From Variovorax dokdonensis (lineage in GTDB: Bacteria; Pseudomonadota; Gammaproteobacteria; Burkholderiales; Burkholderiaceae_C), in NCBI RefSeq assembly GCF_030316895.1, contig NZ_JASZYV010000005.1, positions 186,001-250,000 on the forward strand: a DNA stretch of 64,000 nt, in the 5' to 3' direction. The notes below the pieces were generated by a model that had not been told where the DNA came from, ran no database searches, and was given only the letters and a program-made list of their open reading frames with translations. A program made the translations under genes and the position numbers. Positions 1 through 8,460 of this stretch are shown in pieces; position 1 is the first letter of the stretch, and each line of letters begins with the position of its first letter.

Positions 1-489
1 GGTGATGGCGTCGCCGTCCACCGCGCCGCCCGCCGCGCTCGACTTGCGCAGCTTCTGCGCGTGCGCCGCGCCCACCGCGATCGGCAGCCCGGCCGCTACC
101 ACGCCATTGGCGCCGAGCATGCCGACCGAGAAGTCCGCGATGTGCATCGACCCGCCCTTGCCGCCGTTGAAGCCGGTGGCCTTGCCGAACAGCTCGCACA
201 TCATGCGGGTGAGGTCGGCGCCCTTGGCCAGCGTGTGGCCATGGCCGCGATGGGTCGAGGTCAGGTAGTCGCCGCGCCGAAGGTGCGCGCAGACGCCGGC
301 GGGTACCGCCTCTTGCCCGGTGGAAAGATGCAGGGGGCCGCGCACCTTGGCGGCCGTGCCGGCCTGCTGGCCATAGGCGCTCACGCCGCCTTGGCTGGCG
401 GCTTCGGCCGCGTCTTCGAAGGCGCGGATGCGCAGCATCGTGCGATAGAGCGAGCGCCGCTCGCCCAGATCGGGAAGGGGGGAATTCAT
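1..489 (-). CDS. Thiamine-PP-dependent dehydrogenase E1 alpha subunit (partial)
   Basis: Only the N-terminal 163 codons lie in the window; the gene runs off the left edge. The translation starts MNSPLPDLGERRSLYRTMLR and carries the family blocks THRGHGHTLAKG, GGKGGSMHI and GANGVVAAGLPIAVGAA, typical of the alpha subunit of pyruvate/acetoin/branched-chain 2-oxo acid dehydrogenase E1, which decarboxylates a 2-oxo acid with thiamine diphosphate. The GDG pyrophosphate motif would lie beyond the edge. Two small Gly/Ala/Ser-rich stretches (about residues 33-48 and 150-160) look like extra loops. It diverges from the PQQ dehydrogenase gene. Which 2-oxo acid it uses cannot be told; an acetoin-type or related E1 is the best guess. 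Confidence 0.85.
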   Translation of the reverse strand, partial: MNSPLPDLGERRSLYRTMLRIRAFEDAAEAASQGGVSAYGQQAGTAAKVRGPLHLSTGQEAVPAGVCAHLRRGDYLTSTHRGHGHTLAKGADLTRMMCELFGKATGFNGGKGGSMHIADFSVGMLGANGVVAAGLPIAVGAAHAQKLRKSSAAGGAVDGDAIT

Positions 490-607
490 GTGGACTCCAG
501 CGCGAACGACGGCGCGCATTTGCGTGCTGGATCGTATCGATCGTGACCAATCATCAAGAGCGGGCTAACCCCAGCCGCTTGGCACCGCTTGCATCGCGTT
601 ACCAGGC

Positions 608-625
608 CTTCGGGAAAGCCCGAAG
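608..625. other. 7-bp hairpin upstream of the PQQ dehydrogenase
   Basis: CTTCGGG-AAAG-CCCGAAG is a perfect stem with a four-base loop, 60 bases before the PQQ dehydrogenase start, in the 196-base divergent region. It has no T tract. It could be a leader structure or the remains of a terminator; function unknown. Confidence 0.4.
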
Positions 626-685
626 CCCGCCTGCACGGGCATCGCACCATTCTTCGAGCCGCAAACAACAAGCAGGAGACGCACG

Positions 686-2791
686 ATGAAGAGACTTTCG
701 ACGGCGCTCACGCTGGGCTTCGCGCTGTTCGCAGCCGCGGGCCTCGCAGCCGCGCAGGGCAAGGGTTCGGCCGAGCCTTCGAAGACCGCGGCCGGCAAGG
801 TGGATGGCGCATTCATCCGTTCCAACGCCGCCAAGACGCCCGACTGGCCCAGCTACGGGCTGGACTATGCCGAGACGCGCTACAGCCGGCTCGACCAGAT
901 CAACACCGGCAACGTCAAGGAACTGGGCCTGGCATGGAGCTACGACCTGGAATCCACGCGCGGCGTCGAGGCCACGCCGCTGGTGGTGGACGGCATCATG
1001 TACGTCACTGCGTCGTGGAGCGTCGTGCACGCCATCGACGCGCGCACCGGCAAGCGACTGTGGAGCTTCGATCCCAAGGTCGACCGGTCCAAGGGCTACA
1101 GGGGTTGCTGCGACGTGGTCAACCGCGGCGTGGCGCTCTACCAGGGCAAGGTGTACGTCGGCGCGTATGACGGCCGGCTGATCGCCCTCGACGCGGCCAC
1201 CGGCAAGGTGGCCTGGGAGAAGGACACCCTGATCGACCACGCGCGCTCCTACACCATCACCGGCGCGCCGCGCGTGGTCAAGGGCAAGGTCATCATCGGC
1301 AATGGCGGCGCCGAATACGGCGTACGCGGCTACGTCACCGCCTACGATGCCGCCACGGGCGCGCAGAAGTGGCGCTGGTTCACCGTGCCGGGCGACCCGT
1401 CCAAGCCCTTCGAGGACGAGTCGATGAAGAAGGCGGCCGCGACCTGGGACCCGACCGGCAAGTACTGGGAGGCGGGCGGCGGCGGCACGGTGTGGGACAC
1501 CATGGCCTTCGACCCCGACTTGAACCTGCTGTACATCGGCACCGGCAACGGCTCGCCCTGGGCGCACAGCAAGCGCAGCCCCAAGGGCGGCGACAACCTC
1601 TACCTTGCCTCCATCGTCGCGCTCGACCCCGACACCGGCAAGTACAAGTGGCACTACCAGGAAACGCCGGGCGACAACTGGGACTACACCTCCACCCAGC
1701 CGATGATCCTGGCCGACCTCACCATCGACGGCAAGAAGCGCAAGACCATCCTGCATGCGCCCAAGAACGGCTTCTTCTTCGTCATCGACCGCACCGACGG
1801 CAAGTTCATCTCGGCCAAGAACTTCGTCGATGTGAATTGGGCCACCGGCTACGACAAGAACGGTCGCCCCATCGAGGTGGCGGCGGCGCGCGCGAACGAG
1901 AAGCCGGGCGATTCGGTTCCTGGGCCCTTCGGCGCGCACAACTGGCATCCGATGTCCTTCAATCCGCAAACCGGGTTGGCCTACCTGCCGGCGCAGCACA
2001 TCCCGCTCAACCTGATGGACGACAAGGCCTGGAAGTTCAATGAGAACGCGCCGGGCCGTCCCCATGCCGCGCTGGGCTGGAACACCGCCATGTTCGCCAA
2101 CGCAGAGCCGCCCAAGAGCAAGCCCATGGGCCGCCTGGTGGCCTGGGACCCGGTGGCGCAGAAGGAGGCGTGGGGCGTGGAGCATGTGTCGCCCTGGAAT
2201 GGCGGCACGCTCACCACCGCCGGCAACCTGGTGTTCCAGGGCACGGCCGACGGGCGCATGGTGGCCTACAACGCCAAGACCGGCGAAAAGCTGTGGGAGA
2301 CGCCCACCGGCACCGGTGTGGTTGCGGCGCCCATGACCTTCATGATGGACGGCAAGCAATACGTCTCGATCGCCGCCGGCTGGGGCGGCGTCTACGGCCT
2401 TGCGCAGCGCGCGAGCGACCGCCAGGGGCCGGGCACCGTCTACACCTTCGTCGTCGGCGGCAAGGCGCCCATGCCCGCGTTCGTCGACGCCAAGGTGGGC
2501 AAGCTGGTGGCCGGCGTGAAGTACGACCCGGCCCTGGTCACGCCGGGCACGATGCTCTATGTCAGCAACTGCGTGTTCTGCCACGGCGTGCCCGGCGTGG
2601 ATCGCGGCGGCAACATCCCGAACCTGGGCTACATGGATGCGGCCTACATCGAGAACCTCGACAAGTTCATCTTCAAGGGGCCGGCCATGGCCCGCGGCAT
2701 GCCCGACTTCACCGGAAAGCTCAGCGCCGAGGACGTCGAGAAGATCAAGGCCTTCATCCAGGGCACGGCGGATGCCATCCGACCCAAGTAG
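686..2791 (+). CDS. PQQ-dependent alcohol dehydrogenase with C-terminal cytochrome c domain (quinohemoprotein)
   Basis: A 701-residue exported enzyme of the methanol/ethanol dehydrogenase family, expected to oxidise an alcohol in the periplasm and pass electrons through its own haem c. A signal peptide ends near Ala22. The eight-bladed propeller shows repeated tryptophan-docking motifs (ATGKVAWE, DTGKYKWHY), the adjacent disulfide Cys141-Cys142 that lies over PQQ, the metal-ligand block GTGNGSPWA, and catalytic Asp333 in NWDYTS. The residue two after this Asp is Thr, not the Asp found in lanthanide enzymes, so a calcium form is expected. The haem motif is CVFCH at 629-633, with a likely Met ligand at 672. 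An AGGAG sits ahead of the ATG. No PQQ synthesis genes or separate cytochrome are nearby. Type II quinohemoprotein is the best class; the substrate is unknown. Confidence 0.93.
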   Translation: MKRLSTALTLGFALFAAAGLAAAQGKGSAEPSKTAAGKVDGAFIRSNAAKTPDWPSYGLDYAETRYSRLDQINTGNVKELGLAWSYDLESTRGVEATPLVVDGIMYVTASWSVVHAIDARTGKRLWSFDPKVDRSKGYRGCCDVVNRGVALYQGKVYVGAYDGRLIALDAATGKVAWEKDTLIDHARSYTITGAPRVVKGKVIIGNGGAEYGVRGYVTAYDAATGAQKWRWFTVPGDPSKPFEDESMKKAAATWDPTGKYWEAGGGGTVWDTMAFDPDLNLLYIGTGNGSPWAHSKRSPKGGDNLYLASIVALDPDTGKYKWHYQETPGDNWDYTSTQPMILADLTIDGKKRKTILHAPKNGFFFVIDRTDGKFISAKNFVDVNWATGYDKNGRPIEVAAARANEKPGDSVPGPFGAHNWHPMSFNPQTGLAYLPAQHIPLNLMDDKAWKFNENAPGRPHAALGWNTAMFANAEPPKSKPMGRLVAWDPVAQKEAWGVEHVSPWNGGTLTTAGNLVFQGTADGRMVAYNAKTGEKLWETPTGTGVVAAPMTFMMDGKQYVSIAAGWGGVYGLAQRASDRQGPGTVYTFVVGGKAPMPAFVDAKVGKLVAGVKYDPALVTPGTMLYVSNCVFCHGVPGVDRGGNIPNLGYMDAAYIENLDKFIFKGPAMARGMPDFTGKLSAEDVEKIKAFIQGTADAIRPK

Positions 2792-2927
2792 ACAAGTGAC
2801 CTGAGTGAGCGACGCTCCGGCGGTGCCTGACCGCGCCGCCGGTTTCGATTGCTCACAAACTGCCGCTTGGGCGCGCGAAAGTATTCAGTGCTTACCCCGG
2901 TGACATCGCGCGGCAGGCCGGCCATAG

Positions 2928-2948
2928 TTAGTTCGTTGCTCGAACTAA
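2928..2948. promoter_or_regulatory. xylO-like operator upstream of xylF
   Basis: Perfect inverted repeat TTAGTTCG-N5-CGAACTAA, 58 bases before the xylF start. Its arms resemble the TTAGTT...AACTAA operators of ROK-family xylose repressors, and a ROK regulator closes this operon. I infer that it is the repressor's binding site, so that sugar relieves repression of xylFHG and of the regulator itself. Confidence 0.75.
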
Positions 2949-3006
2949 AAGGCGCGACCCGCTGAACGGCCAGGGCGACCAAAACCCTCATTTCGGAGAC
3001 ATACCT

Positions 3007-4035
3007 ATGAACAACAAGACTCTGCGCGCGCTCGGCGTCGTTGCGCTCGGCCTGTGCGCCGCCGGTGCCTTTGCCCAGACCGTGGTCGGCGTGAGCTGGT
3101 CCAATTTCCAGGAGGAGCGCTGGAAGACCGACGAGACCGCCATCAAGGCGCAGCTGGAAAAGCTCGGTGCCAAGTACGTCAGCGCCGATGCGGGCGGATC
3201 GCCCGAGAAGCAACTGGCGGACGTCGAGGGCCTGATCTCCAAGGGCGCGAAGGCGCTGATCGTGCTGGCCATGGACAAGGACGCGATCCTGCCGGCGGTC
3301 AACAAGGCCACGCAGCGCAAGATCCCGGTGGTGGCCTACGACCGGCTGATCGAGGCGCCCGGGGTGTTCTACATCACCTTCGACAACGTCGAGGTCGGCC
3401 GCATGCAGGCGCGCGCCGTCTACAAGCTGGTGCCCAAGGGCAACTATGTCTTCATCAAGGGCTCGCCCACCGATCCCAACGCCAACTTCCTTCGCGCCGG
3501 CGCGCAGGAGATCGTCGACGCCGCCGTGAAGAAGGGCGACATCAAGATCGTGGGCGACGAATACACCGAAGGCTGGAAGCCCGAGGTCGCGCAGAAGAAC
3601 ATGGAGCAGATCCTCACGCGCAACGCCGGCAAGGTCGACGCGGTGGTGGCGGCCAACGACGGCACGGCCGGCGGCGCGGTGGCCGCGCTCACGGCCAAGG
3701 GCATCCGCGGCATCCCCGTGTCCGGGCAGGACGCGGACCATGCGGCGCTCAACCGCATTGCACTGGGCACGCAGACCGTCTCAGTGTGGAAAGACTCCCG
3801 CGAACTTGGCCGGGAAGCGGCCAGCGCGGCCGTCGCCCTGGCGAGCGGCAAGCCGGTGGAGAACTCGACGACCTGGTCGGGCGGCGAAAAGAAGGTGGCC
3901 CTGAACTCGCGCTTCCTGACCCCGGTGCCGATCACCCGCGACAACCTCGACGTCATCGTCAAGGCGGGCTGGATCAGCAAGGCCGACCTTTGCAAGGGCG
4001 TGGCGGCCGACAAGGCGCCGCCCGCCTGCAAGTAG
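3007..4035 (+). CDS. xylF: Xylose-type ABC transporter substrate-binding protein
   Basis: A 342-residue periplasmic sugar-binding protein of the XylF group. The signal peptide is MNNKTLRALGVVALGLCAAG and ends at AFA-Q. Family-typical blocks are the opening VVGVSWSNFQEERWKTDE, DAGGSPEKQLADVEGLI, IPVVAYDRLI, FIKGSPTDPNANFLRAGA and VAANDGTAGGAVAAL. It should capture D-xylose or a similar pentose and deliver it to XylH/XylG. It is the first gene of the xylFHG-regulator run and lies 58 bases beyond an inverted-repeat operator. Its length matches E. coli XylF (about 330). Because no xylose isomerase or xylulokinase is in the window, specificity for xylose rather than another aldose rests on similarity only. 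Confidence 0.92.
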   Translation: MNNKTLRALGVVALGLCAAGAFAQTVVGVSWSNFQEERWKTDETAIKAQLEKLGAKYVSADAGGSPEKQLADVEGLISKGAKALIVLAMDKDAILPAVNKATQRKIPVVAYDRLIEAPGVFYITFDNVEVGRMQARAVYKLVPKGNYVFIKGSPTDPNANFLRAGAQEIVDAAVKKGDIKIVGDEYTEGWKPEVAQKNMEQILTRNAGKVDAVVAANDGTAGGAVAALTAKGIRGIPVSGQDADHAALNRIALGTQTVSVWKDSRELGREAASAAVALASGKPVENSTTWSGGEKKVALNSRFLTPVPITRDNLDVIVKAGWISKADLCKGVAADKAPPACK

Positions 4036-4042
4036 GCGTCAT

Positions 4043-4075
4043 CCAAGGCAGGCGCCGCGCCGGTTCCTGCCTTGG
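4043..4075 (+). other. Intercistronic hairpin after xylF
   Basis: CCAAGGCAGG pairs perfectly with CCTGCCTTGG over a 13-base loop, starting 7 bases after the xylF stop. Hairpins here are known in other ABC operons to protect the binding-protein mRNA from 3' decay and raise its level over the permease. No T tract follows, so it is not a typical terminator. Confidence 0.65.
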
Positions 4076-4165
4076 CCCGGAGCAGCCGCAAGGGCGCGAG
4101 CGCGCGTCCTGCCCCGAGCGAGCCAGCGTGGCATTTCACGACAAGAAGACCCAAGGAGGATCGAC

Positions 4166-5356
4166 ATGACAACCAAAGAATTGCCGCTGTGGCGGCGCAC
4201 CGGCGTAGACCTGCGCCTTTTGCTCATGTGCGTGCTGCTCATCGCGCTCGCCGTGGGCTTCCACATCTTTTCGGGCGGGCTCTTCCTGACGCCGGAGAAC
4301 CTCTACAACCTGGCGCAGCAGACGGCGGTGGTCGGCATCGTGTCGACCGTGATGGTGCTGATCATCGTTGCCCGCCACATCGATCTGTCGGTCGGCTCGG
4401 TCATGGGCTTCATCGGTGTGCTGATCGCCTATCTGCAATACACGTCCGGCTGGCCCTGGCCCGCGGCCTGCCTGGCCGGCCTGGCGGTGGCGCTGCTGGT
4501 TTCGCTCTATCAAGGCTGGCTCACGGCCGGGCTGGGCGTGCCGTCCTTCGTCGTCACGCTGGGCGGACTCATGTCGTTCCGCGGCGCCGCCTTCCTGGTG
4601 GCCGACGGCAAGACGCAGCCGGTCAACGACCCCGTGTTCCAGATGCTGGGCGGCGGCTACGACGGCGGCATCGGCACGACCTGGACCTGGCTGGTGGCCG
4701 CGGCGATCGCCGTGGTGCTGGTGGCGCGCATGGTGCAAAAGCGCAGTGCGCGGGCACGCCATGGCATGCCCAATCAACCGCTCGTGCTCGACGTGATGGT
4801 CACGGCGGCGCCCATTCTCGTGGTGCTCGCCTTTGCCGCAGTGATGAACGACTATCGCATCGGCAACAAGGAGACCGCGCAGGGGCTGCCGATCCCGGTG
4901 CTCATCTGGGCCGCGGTCGCGGTCGGGCTTTCGTTCCTGGTGCACCGCACCCGCTTCGGCCGCTACGTCTTCGCGATGGGCGGCAATCCGGATGCGGCGG
5001 CCCTGGTCGGCATTCCGGTCCGGCGCGTCACGCTGATGCTGTTCGCGCTGCTGGGTGTGCTGGTGACGGTGGCGGCCATCGTTTCCATCGCGCGCCTGAA
5101 TGCCGGCACCAACTCGCTGGGCACCGGCGCGGAGCTGTACGTGATCGCTGCTGCGGTGATCGGCGGCACTGCGCTTTCTGGCGGCGCGGGCTCCATCTTC
5201 GGCTCGGTGCTGGGTGCGCTGATCATGCAGTCGCTCGACAGCGGCATGCTGCTGCTCGACGTGTCCATCGGCAAGCGCATGGTCATCATCGGCCAGGTGC
5301 TGATCGTCGCGGTGGTGTTCGACGTGCTGTATCGCCGCAAGTTCGGGGAGGCGTGA
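4166..5356 (+). CDS. xylH: Xylose-type ABC transporter permease
   Basis: A 396-residue inner-membrane permease of the BPD_transp_2 family, close in length to E. coli XylH (393). About ten hydrophobic segments are visible. Conserved blocks include ARHIDLSVGSVMGF near residue 72 and VIGGTALSGGAGSIFGSVLG near the C-terminus, as in ribose/xylose permeases. A strong AAGGAGG lies just before the ATG. Its stop is one base from the xylG start, so the two are translationally coupled. It forms the membrane channel of the sugar importer with XylF and XylG. Confidence 0.93.
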   Translation: MTTKELPLWRRTGVDLRLLLMCVLLIALAVGFHIFSGGLFLTPENLYNLAQQTAVVGIVSTVMVLIIVARHIDLSVGSVMGFIGVLIAYLQYTSGWPWPAACLAGLAVALLVSLYQGWLTAGLGVPSFVVTLGGLMSFRGAAFLVADGKTQPVNDPVFQMLGGGYDGGIGTTWTWLVAAAIAVVLVARMVQKRSARARHGMPNQPLVLDVMVTAAPILVVLAFAAVMNDYRIGNKETAQGLPIPVLIWAAVAVGLSFLVHRTRFGRYVFAMGGNPDAAALVGIPVRRVTLMLFALLGVLVTVAAIVSIARLNAGTNSLGTGAELYVIAAAVIGGTALSGGAGSIFGSVLGALIMQSLDSGMLLLDVSIGKRMVIIGQVLIVAVVFDVLYRRKFGEA

Positions 5357-5357
5357 A

Positions 5358-6134
5358 ATGACGAACGCACAACCCCTGGTTCAACTGAGCGGCATCCACA
5401 AATCATTCGGCGGCATCAAGGCGGTCGACGATGTCAGCGTCAACCTGCATCCCGGCGAGGTGGTGGCGCTGCTGGGCCACAACGGCGCCGGCAAGTCCAC
5501 GCTGATGAAGATGCTGGCGGGCGCCTATCCCATCGACGCGGGCGAAGTGCGCGTCGCCGGCCAGCCGGTCAGCATCCGCACGCCGGCCGACGCGCAATCG
5601 CAAGGCATCGAGACCATCTACCAGACGCTGGCGCTGGCAGACAACCTCGATTCGGTGGCCAACCTCTTCCTGGGCCGCGAGAAGCTGACCCGCTGGCGCA
5701 CGCTGGACGATCACTTCATGGAAGTCGAGGCCCGCAAGGTCTTCGCCCGGCTGAACAAGAACTTCACCAACATCCGCGTGCCGGTGCGGCGGCTTTCTGG
5801 CGGACAGCGGCAGGTGGTGGCGATCTCGCGCGCCCTGTACTTCAACGCCCGCATCCTGATCATGGACGAGCCGTGCGCGGCACTCGGCCCCGAGGAAACG
5901 GCGATGGTCGGCGGCCTGGTGCGCCAGCTCAAGGCCGATGGCGTGGGCATCTTCCTGATCACGCACGACATGCCCGATGTGTTCGGGCTGAGCGACCGCC
6001 TCGCGGTGATGAAGAACGGCCGGCTGGTGGGCACCTACGCCACGCCCGACGTGACCGAGGACGAGGTGCTGGGCATGATCATCGCGGGCAAGCGACCGGA
6101 GGGAAAGCCGCAGTGCGTGCGTGACGCCGCATGA
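5358..6134 (+). CDS. xylG: Xylose-type ABC transporter ATP-binding protein (single domain)
   Basis: A 258-residue ATPase that would power the XylFH importer. Walker A is GHNGAGKST (residues 40-48), the signature is LSGGQRQ (about 144-150), and Walker B is ILIMDEP (about 168). The residue after DEP is Cys (DEPCAALGPEE) where sugar importers usually have Thr. E. coli XylG is a tandem two-ATPase protein of about 510 residues; this one has a single domain, as in the fructose importer FrcA, so it should work as a homodimer. It starts one base after xylH and its last four bases overlap the regulator gene (ATGA). Confidence 0.92.
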   Translation: MTNAQPLVQLSGIHKSFGGIKAVDDVSVNLHPGEVVALLGHNGAGKSTLMKMLAGAYPIDAGEVRVAGQPVSIRTPADAQSQGIETIYQTLALADNLDSVANLFLGREKLTRWRTLDDHFMEVEARKVFARLNKNFTNIRVPVRRLSGGQRQVVAISRALYFNARILIMDEPCAALGPEETAMVGGLVRQLKADGVGIFLITHDMPDVFGLSDRLAVMKNGRLVGTYATPDVTEDEVLGMIIAGKRPEGKPQCVRDAA

Positions 6135-7327
6135 GAACCACCGGCGATCAGCAGCTGGTCAAGCGCATCAACCGCAGCGTGCTGCTGCGGCTGTCGCGCG
6201 CGCAGCCGGGCCTGTCCAGGGCGCGGCTGGCGCAGGAAAGCGGGCTCACCAAGTCCACTGTCACGCTGCTGGTGCGCGAGCTGCTGCAAGAAGGCTGGTT
6301 GCATGAGTCCGGCGCGCCGGTGGCCGACGGTGCGGGGCGCCCGTCCACGCCGCTGGCCATCGACGTCGGCGTGCGTGCGCTGGCCGGCATCGAGGTGGGC
6401 GTGGAGCGAATGCGGCTGGCCTGCGTGTCCTTGCAGGGCGCGCTGCTGCATTCCGACGAAGAGGCTCTGGAAGATCCGTCGCCCGAGTGCGTGAGCCGGC
6501 AATCGGCGGCGCTGGCCGCGCAGGCGCAGCGCGCGTTGGCGGCGCGCGGGTTGCGGCTGGCCGGCATCGGTGTCGGCGTGCCCGGTGCGGTGGATCAGGA
6601 CAGCGGGCGCGTGCGCTTCGCGCCCAACCTTGGCTGGCGCGACGTCGACCTGCTCAGCCCGCTCAGCGCCGCGTTGCAGGCGGCGCGCGTCGGCGACGTG
6701 CCTGTGCAACTGCAGAACGAAGCCGATGCCGCCGCACTGGGCGAATACGAATTCGACGTGGGCGAGGGCGGCGCGCACCCGGGCAGCGACACCGATCCGC
6801 TCATCTTCGTGAACTGCGACGTGGGCGTGGGCGCGGGCATCGTGCTCAACGACCGCCTGTTCGTCGGCGCGCAGGGCATGGCCGGCGAGATCGGCCACAC
6901 CATCCTCGAAGTCGACGGCCCTGCGTGCTCGTGCGGGCGGCGCGGCTGCGCCGAGGCCTTCTTCGGCTCCCGCGCGCTATCTCGCAGCGGCAGCGACCCG
7001 GAAAGGGCTGCCCGCTTCCTGGGCGTTCTTCTCCAGAACCTGTGGGTGACCTTCAACCCGCGCGTCATCGTCGTCGGCGGCGCCAGTTGCGCCAACGACC
7101 CGCAACTGCTGGCCCGCGCGTGCGATGCGGTCGCCCAGTACGCCAGCGATGCCGGCTTGCCCATGCCCCAGGTGCGGGCGGCGCGCTACGGAGCCTTGGC
7201 GCCGGCCGTCGGCGCGTCGGCTTTCGTGTTGCATGAATACCTGCGGCCACTGCATCCGGCGGCCCACGAGCGCCAGGCCCGGCAGACGAAAAAAAACCGC
7301 CGGGCCTCTTCGGCTCCGGCGGCTTGA
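6131..7327 (+). CDS. ROK-family transcriptional regulator, XylR-like
   Basis: A 398-residue repressor-type ROK protein. An N-terminal winged helix-turn-helix (about residues 14-60, with LSRARLAQESGLTKSTVTLL) precedes a ROK sugar-binding domain with a zinc motif CSCGRRGCAE (about 265-274) and GEIGHTILE. The kinase motif NDAN is replaced by NEAD, which suits a regulator rather than a sugar kinase. The start overlaps the xylG stop by four bases. It probably binds the inverted repeat at 2928-2948 and lets go when the transported sugar is present. The last 40 bases also encode a terminator on the opposite strand. Confidence 0.88.
   Translation: MRTTGDQQLVKRINRSVLLRLSRAQPGLSRARLAQESGLTKSTVTLLVRELLQEGWLHESGAPVADGAGRPSTPLAIDVGVRALAGIEVGVERMRLACVSLQGALLHSDEEALEDPSPECVSRQSAALAAQAQRALAARGLRLAGIGVGVPGAVDQDSGRVRFAPNLGWRDVDLLSPLSAALQAARVGDVPVQLQNEADAAALGEYEFDVGEGGAHPGSDTDPLIFVNCDVGVGAGIVLNDRLFVGAQGMAGEIGHTILEVDGPACSCGRRGCAEAFFGSRALSRSGSDPERAARFLGVLLQNLWVTFNPRVIVVGGASCANDPQLLARACDAVAQYASDAGLPMPQVRAARYGALAPAVGASAFVLHEYLRPLHPAAHERQARQTKKNRRASSAPAA
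7289..7322 (-). terminator. Intrinsic terminator for the 7392-8369 gene
   Basis: Read on the minus strand, CCGCCGG pairs with CCGGCGG around a GC-rich inner stem, followed by eight T residues (positions 7296-7289). It lies 70 bases beyond the stop of the minus-strand binding-protein gene and inside the 3' end of the plus-strand ROK gene, whose C-terminal residues it therefore shapes. Confidence 0.85.
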
Positions 7328-7391
7328 TCGTCCTGGCAGCGCCCGCGTGCGCGATCTCGGCGGGGCTGCAGTCTCGATCGTTGCGGCTCGC

Positions 7392-8369
7392 TCAGTCGGC
7401 GTAGACGCCCGCGGCCTTGATCACCGGGCCGAAGCGTGCCACTTCGCTTTCCACGAACTTCTTGTGCTCGGCCGGCTCCACGCGCTTGTCGCTCACCACC
7501 ACGGCGCCCAGGCCTTCCTGCTTCTTCACGAAGTCCGGATCCTTCAGCGCCACCTTCAGCGCCTCGTTGATCTTCTTGGTCACCGCCTCGGGCGTGCCCT
7601 TGGGCGCATACAGGCCGTGCCAGATCGTCACCTGGAAGTTCTTCAGCCCCGACTCGTCCAGCGTGGGCAGGTCCTTGAGCGCCGGCGTGGTCAGCCGCTT
7701 CATCGTCGTGACCGCATAGGCCTTGACCTTCTTGCCCTCGATCTGGCCGGTGGTGTTGGTGGTCTGGTCGCACAGCAGGTCGATCTGCCCGCCGATCAGA
7801 TCGGCAATGGCCGGCGCGGTGCCCTTGTACGGCACGGTGGTCATCTCCGCCTTGAGCTCGCTCTGGAACAGCAGACCGCACAGGTGCGAGGCCGAGCCGA
7901 TGCCCGCGTTGCCCAGGTTGACCTTGCCGCCGGACTTGGCGATCCATTCGCGCAGTTCCTTGAAGTTGTTGGCCGGCAGGTCGGGCTTGCCGATCAGCGT
8001 CATCGGCACGTCGTTGACCATGCCCAGGTACTCGAAGTCCTTCTGGTAGTCGTAGCTGAGCTTGCGGTACAGCACCGGGGTGGTGGCCATGCCCACGTGG
8101 GTGAGCAGCAGCGTGTAGCCGTCGGGCTTGGCGCGTGCGACCTTGGCGTTGCCGATGGTGCTGCCGGCGCCGGCGGCGTTGTCGATCACCACGCTGGTGG
8201 CGCCCAGGGGCTTGCGGATGGCTTCGGCCAGGTCGCGTGCCACGCGGTCGGTGGGGCCGCCCGCGGCAAAGGGCACCACGATGGTGACGACCTTGTCGCC
8301 AGGGTAGTCCTGCGCCTGTGCACCGAAGGCGGCGGCGGCGATCACCGCGAGGGTGAACAGTTTCTTCAT
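7392..8369 (-). CDS. Tripartite tricarboxylate transporter (Bug/TctC) family substrate-binding protein
   Basis: A 325-residue periplasmic protein with signal peptide MKKLFTLAVIAAAAFGAQAQ. The mature part begins DYPGDKVVTIVVPFAAGGPT, with the later block VVIDNAAGAGSTIGNAKVA, both hallmarks of the Bug receptors that are greatly expanded in Burkholderiales. These bind carboxylates or other small metabolites, often without their own permease nearby, as here. A GGAGAC lies ahead of the ATG; an upstream in-frame ATG (8438) would add a non-signal extension and is rejected. It lies 124 bases after the amidohydrolase gene on the same strand, so it may sense or take up that enzyme's substrate or product. 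It ends at a clear terminator. Confidence 0.9.
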   Translation of the reverse strand: MKKLFTLAVIAAAAFGAQAQDYPGDKVVTIVVPFAAGGPTDRVARDLAEAIRKPLGATSVVIDNAAGAGSTIGNAKVARAKPDGYTLLLTHVGMATTPVLYRKLSYDYQKDFEYLGMVNDVPMTLIGKPDLPANNFKELREWIAKSGGKVNLGNAGIGSASHLCGLLFQSELKAEMTTVPYKGTAPAIADLIGGQIDLLCDQTTNTTGQIEGKKVKAYAVTTMKRLTTPALKDLPTLDESGLKNFQVTIWHGLYAPKGTPEAVTKKINEALKVALKDPDFVKKQEGLGAVVVSDKRVEPAEHKKFVESEVARFGPVIKAAGVYAD

Positions 8370-8460
8370 AAGGTCTCCAGGGGGTACAGGTAAGAAAAAG
8401 TAAGCGGCGATCTTATCCAGAGGCCGCCGTTTGCCCATCCCTGATAGCCCTATGAAGTGA

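Noticed and set aside
599..2584. Long minus-strand open frame opposite the PQQ dehydrogenase gene
   Set aside because: Its translation is Arg/Ala/Val-rich without any family motif, while the plus strand encodes a complete, motif-rich enzyme; it is a GC-rich shadow.
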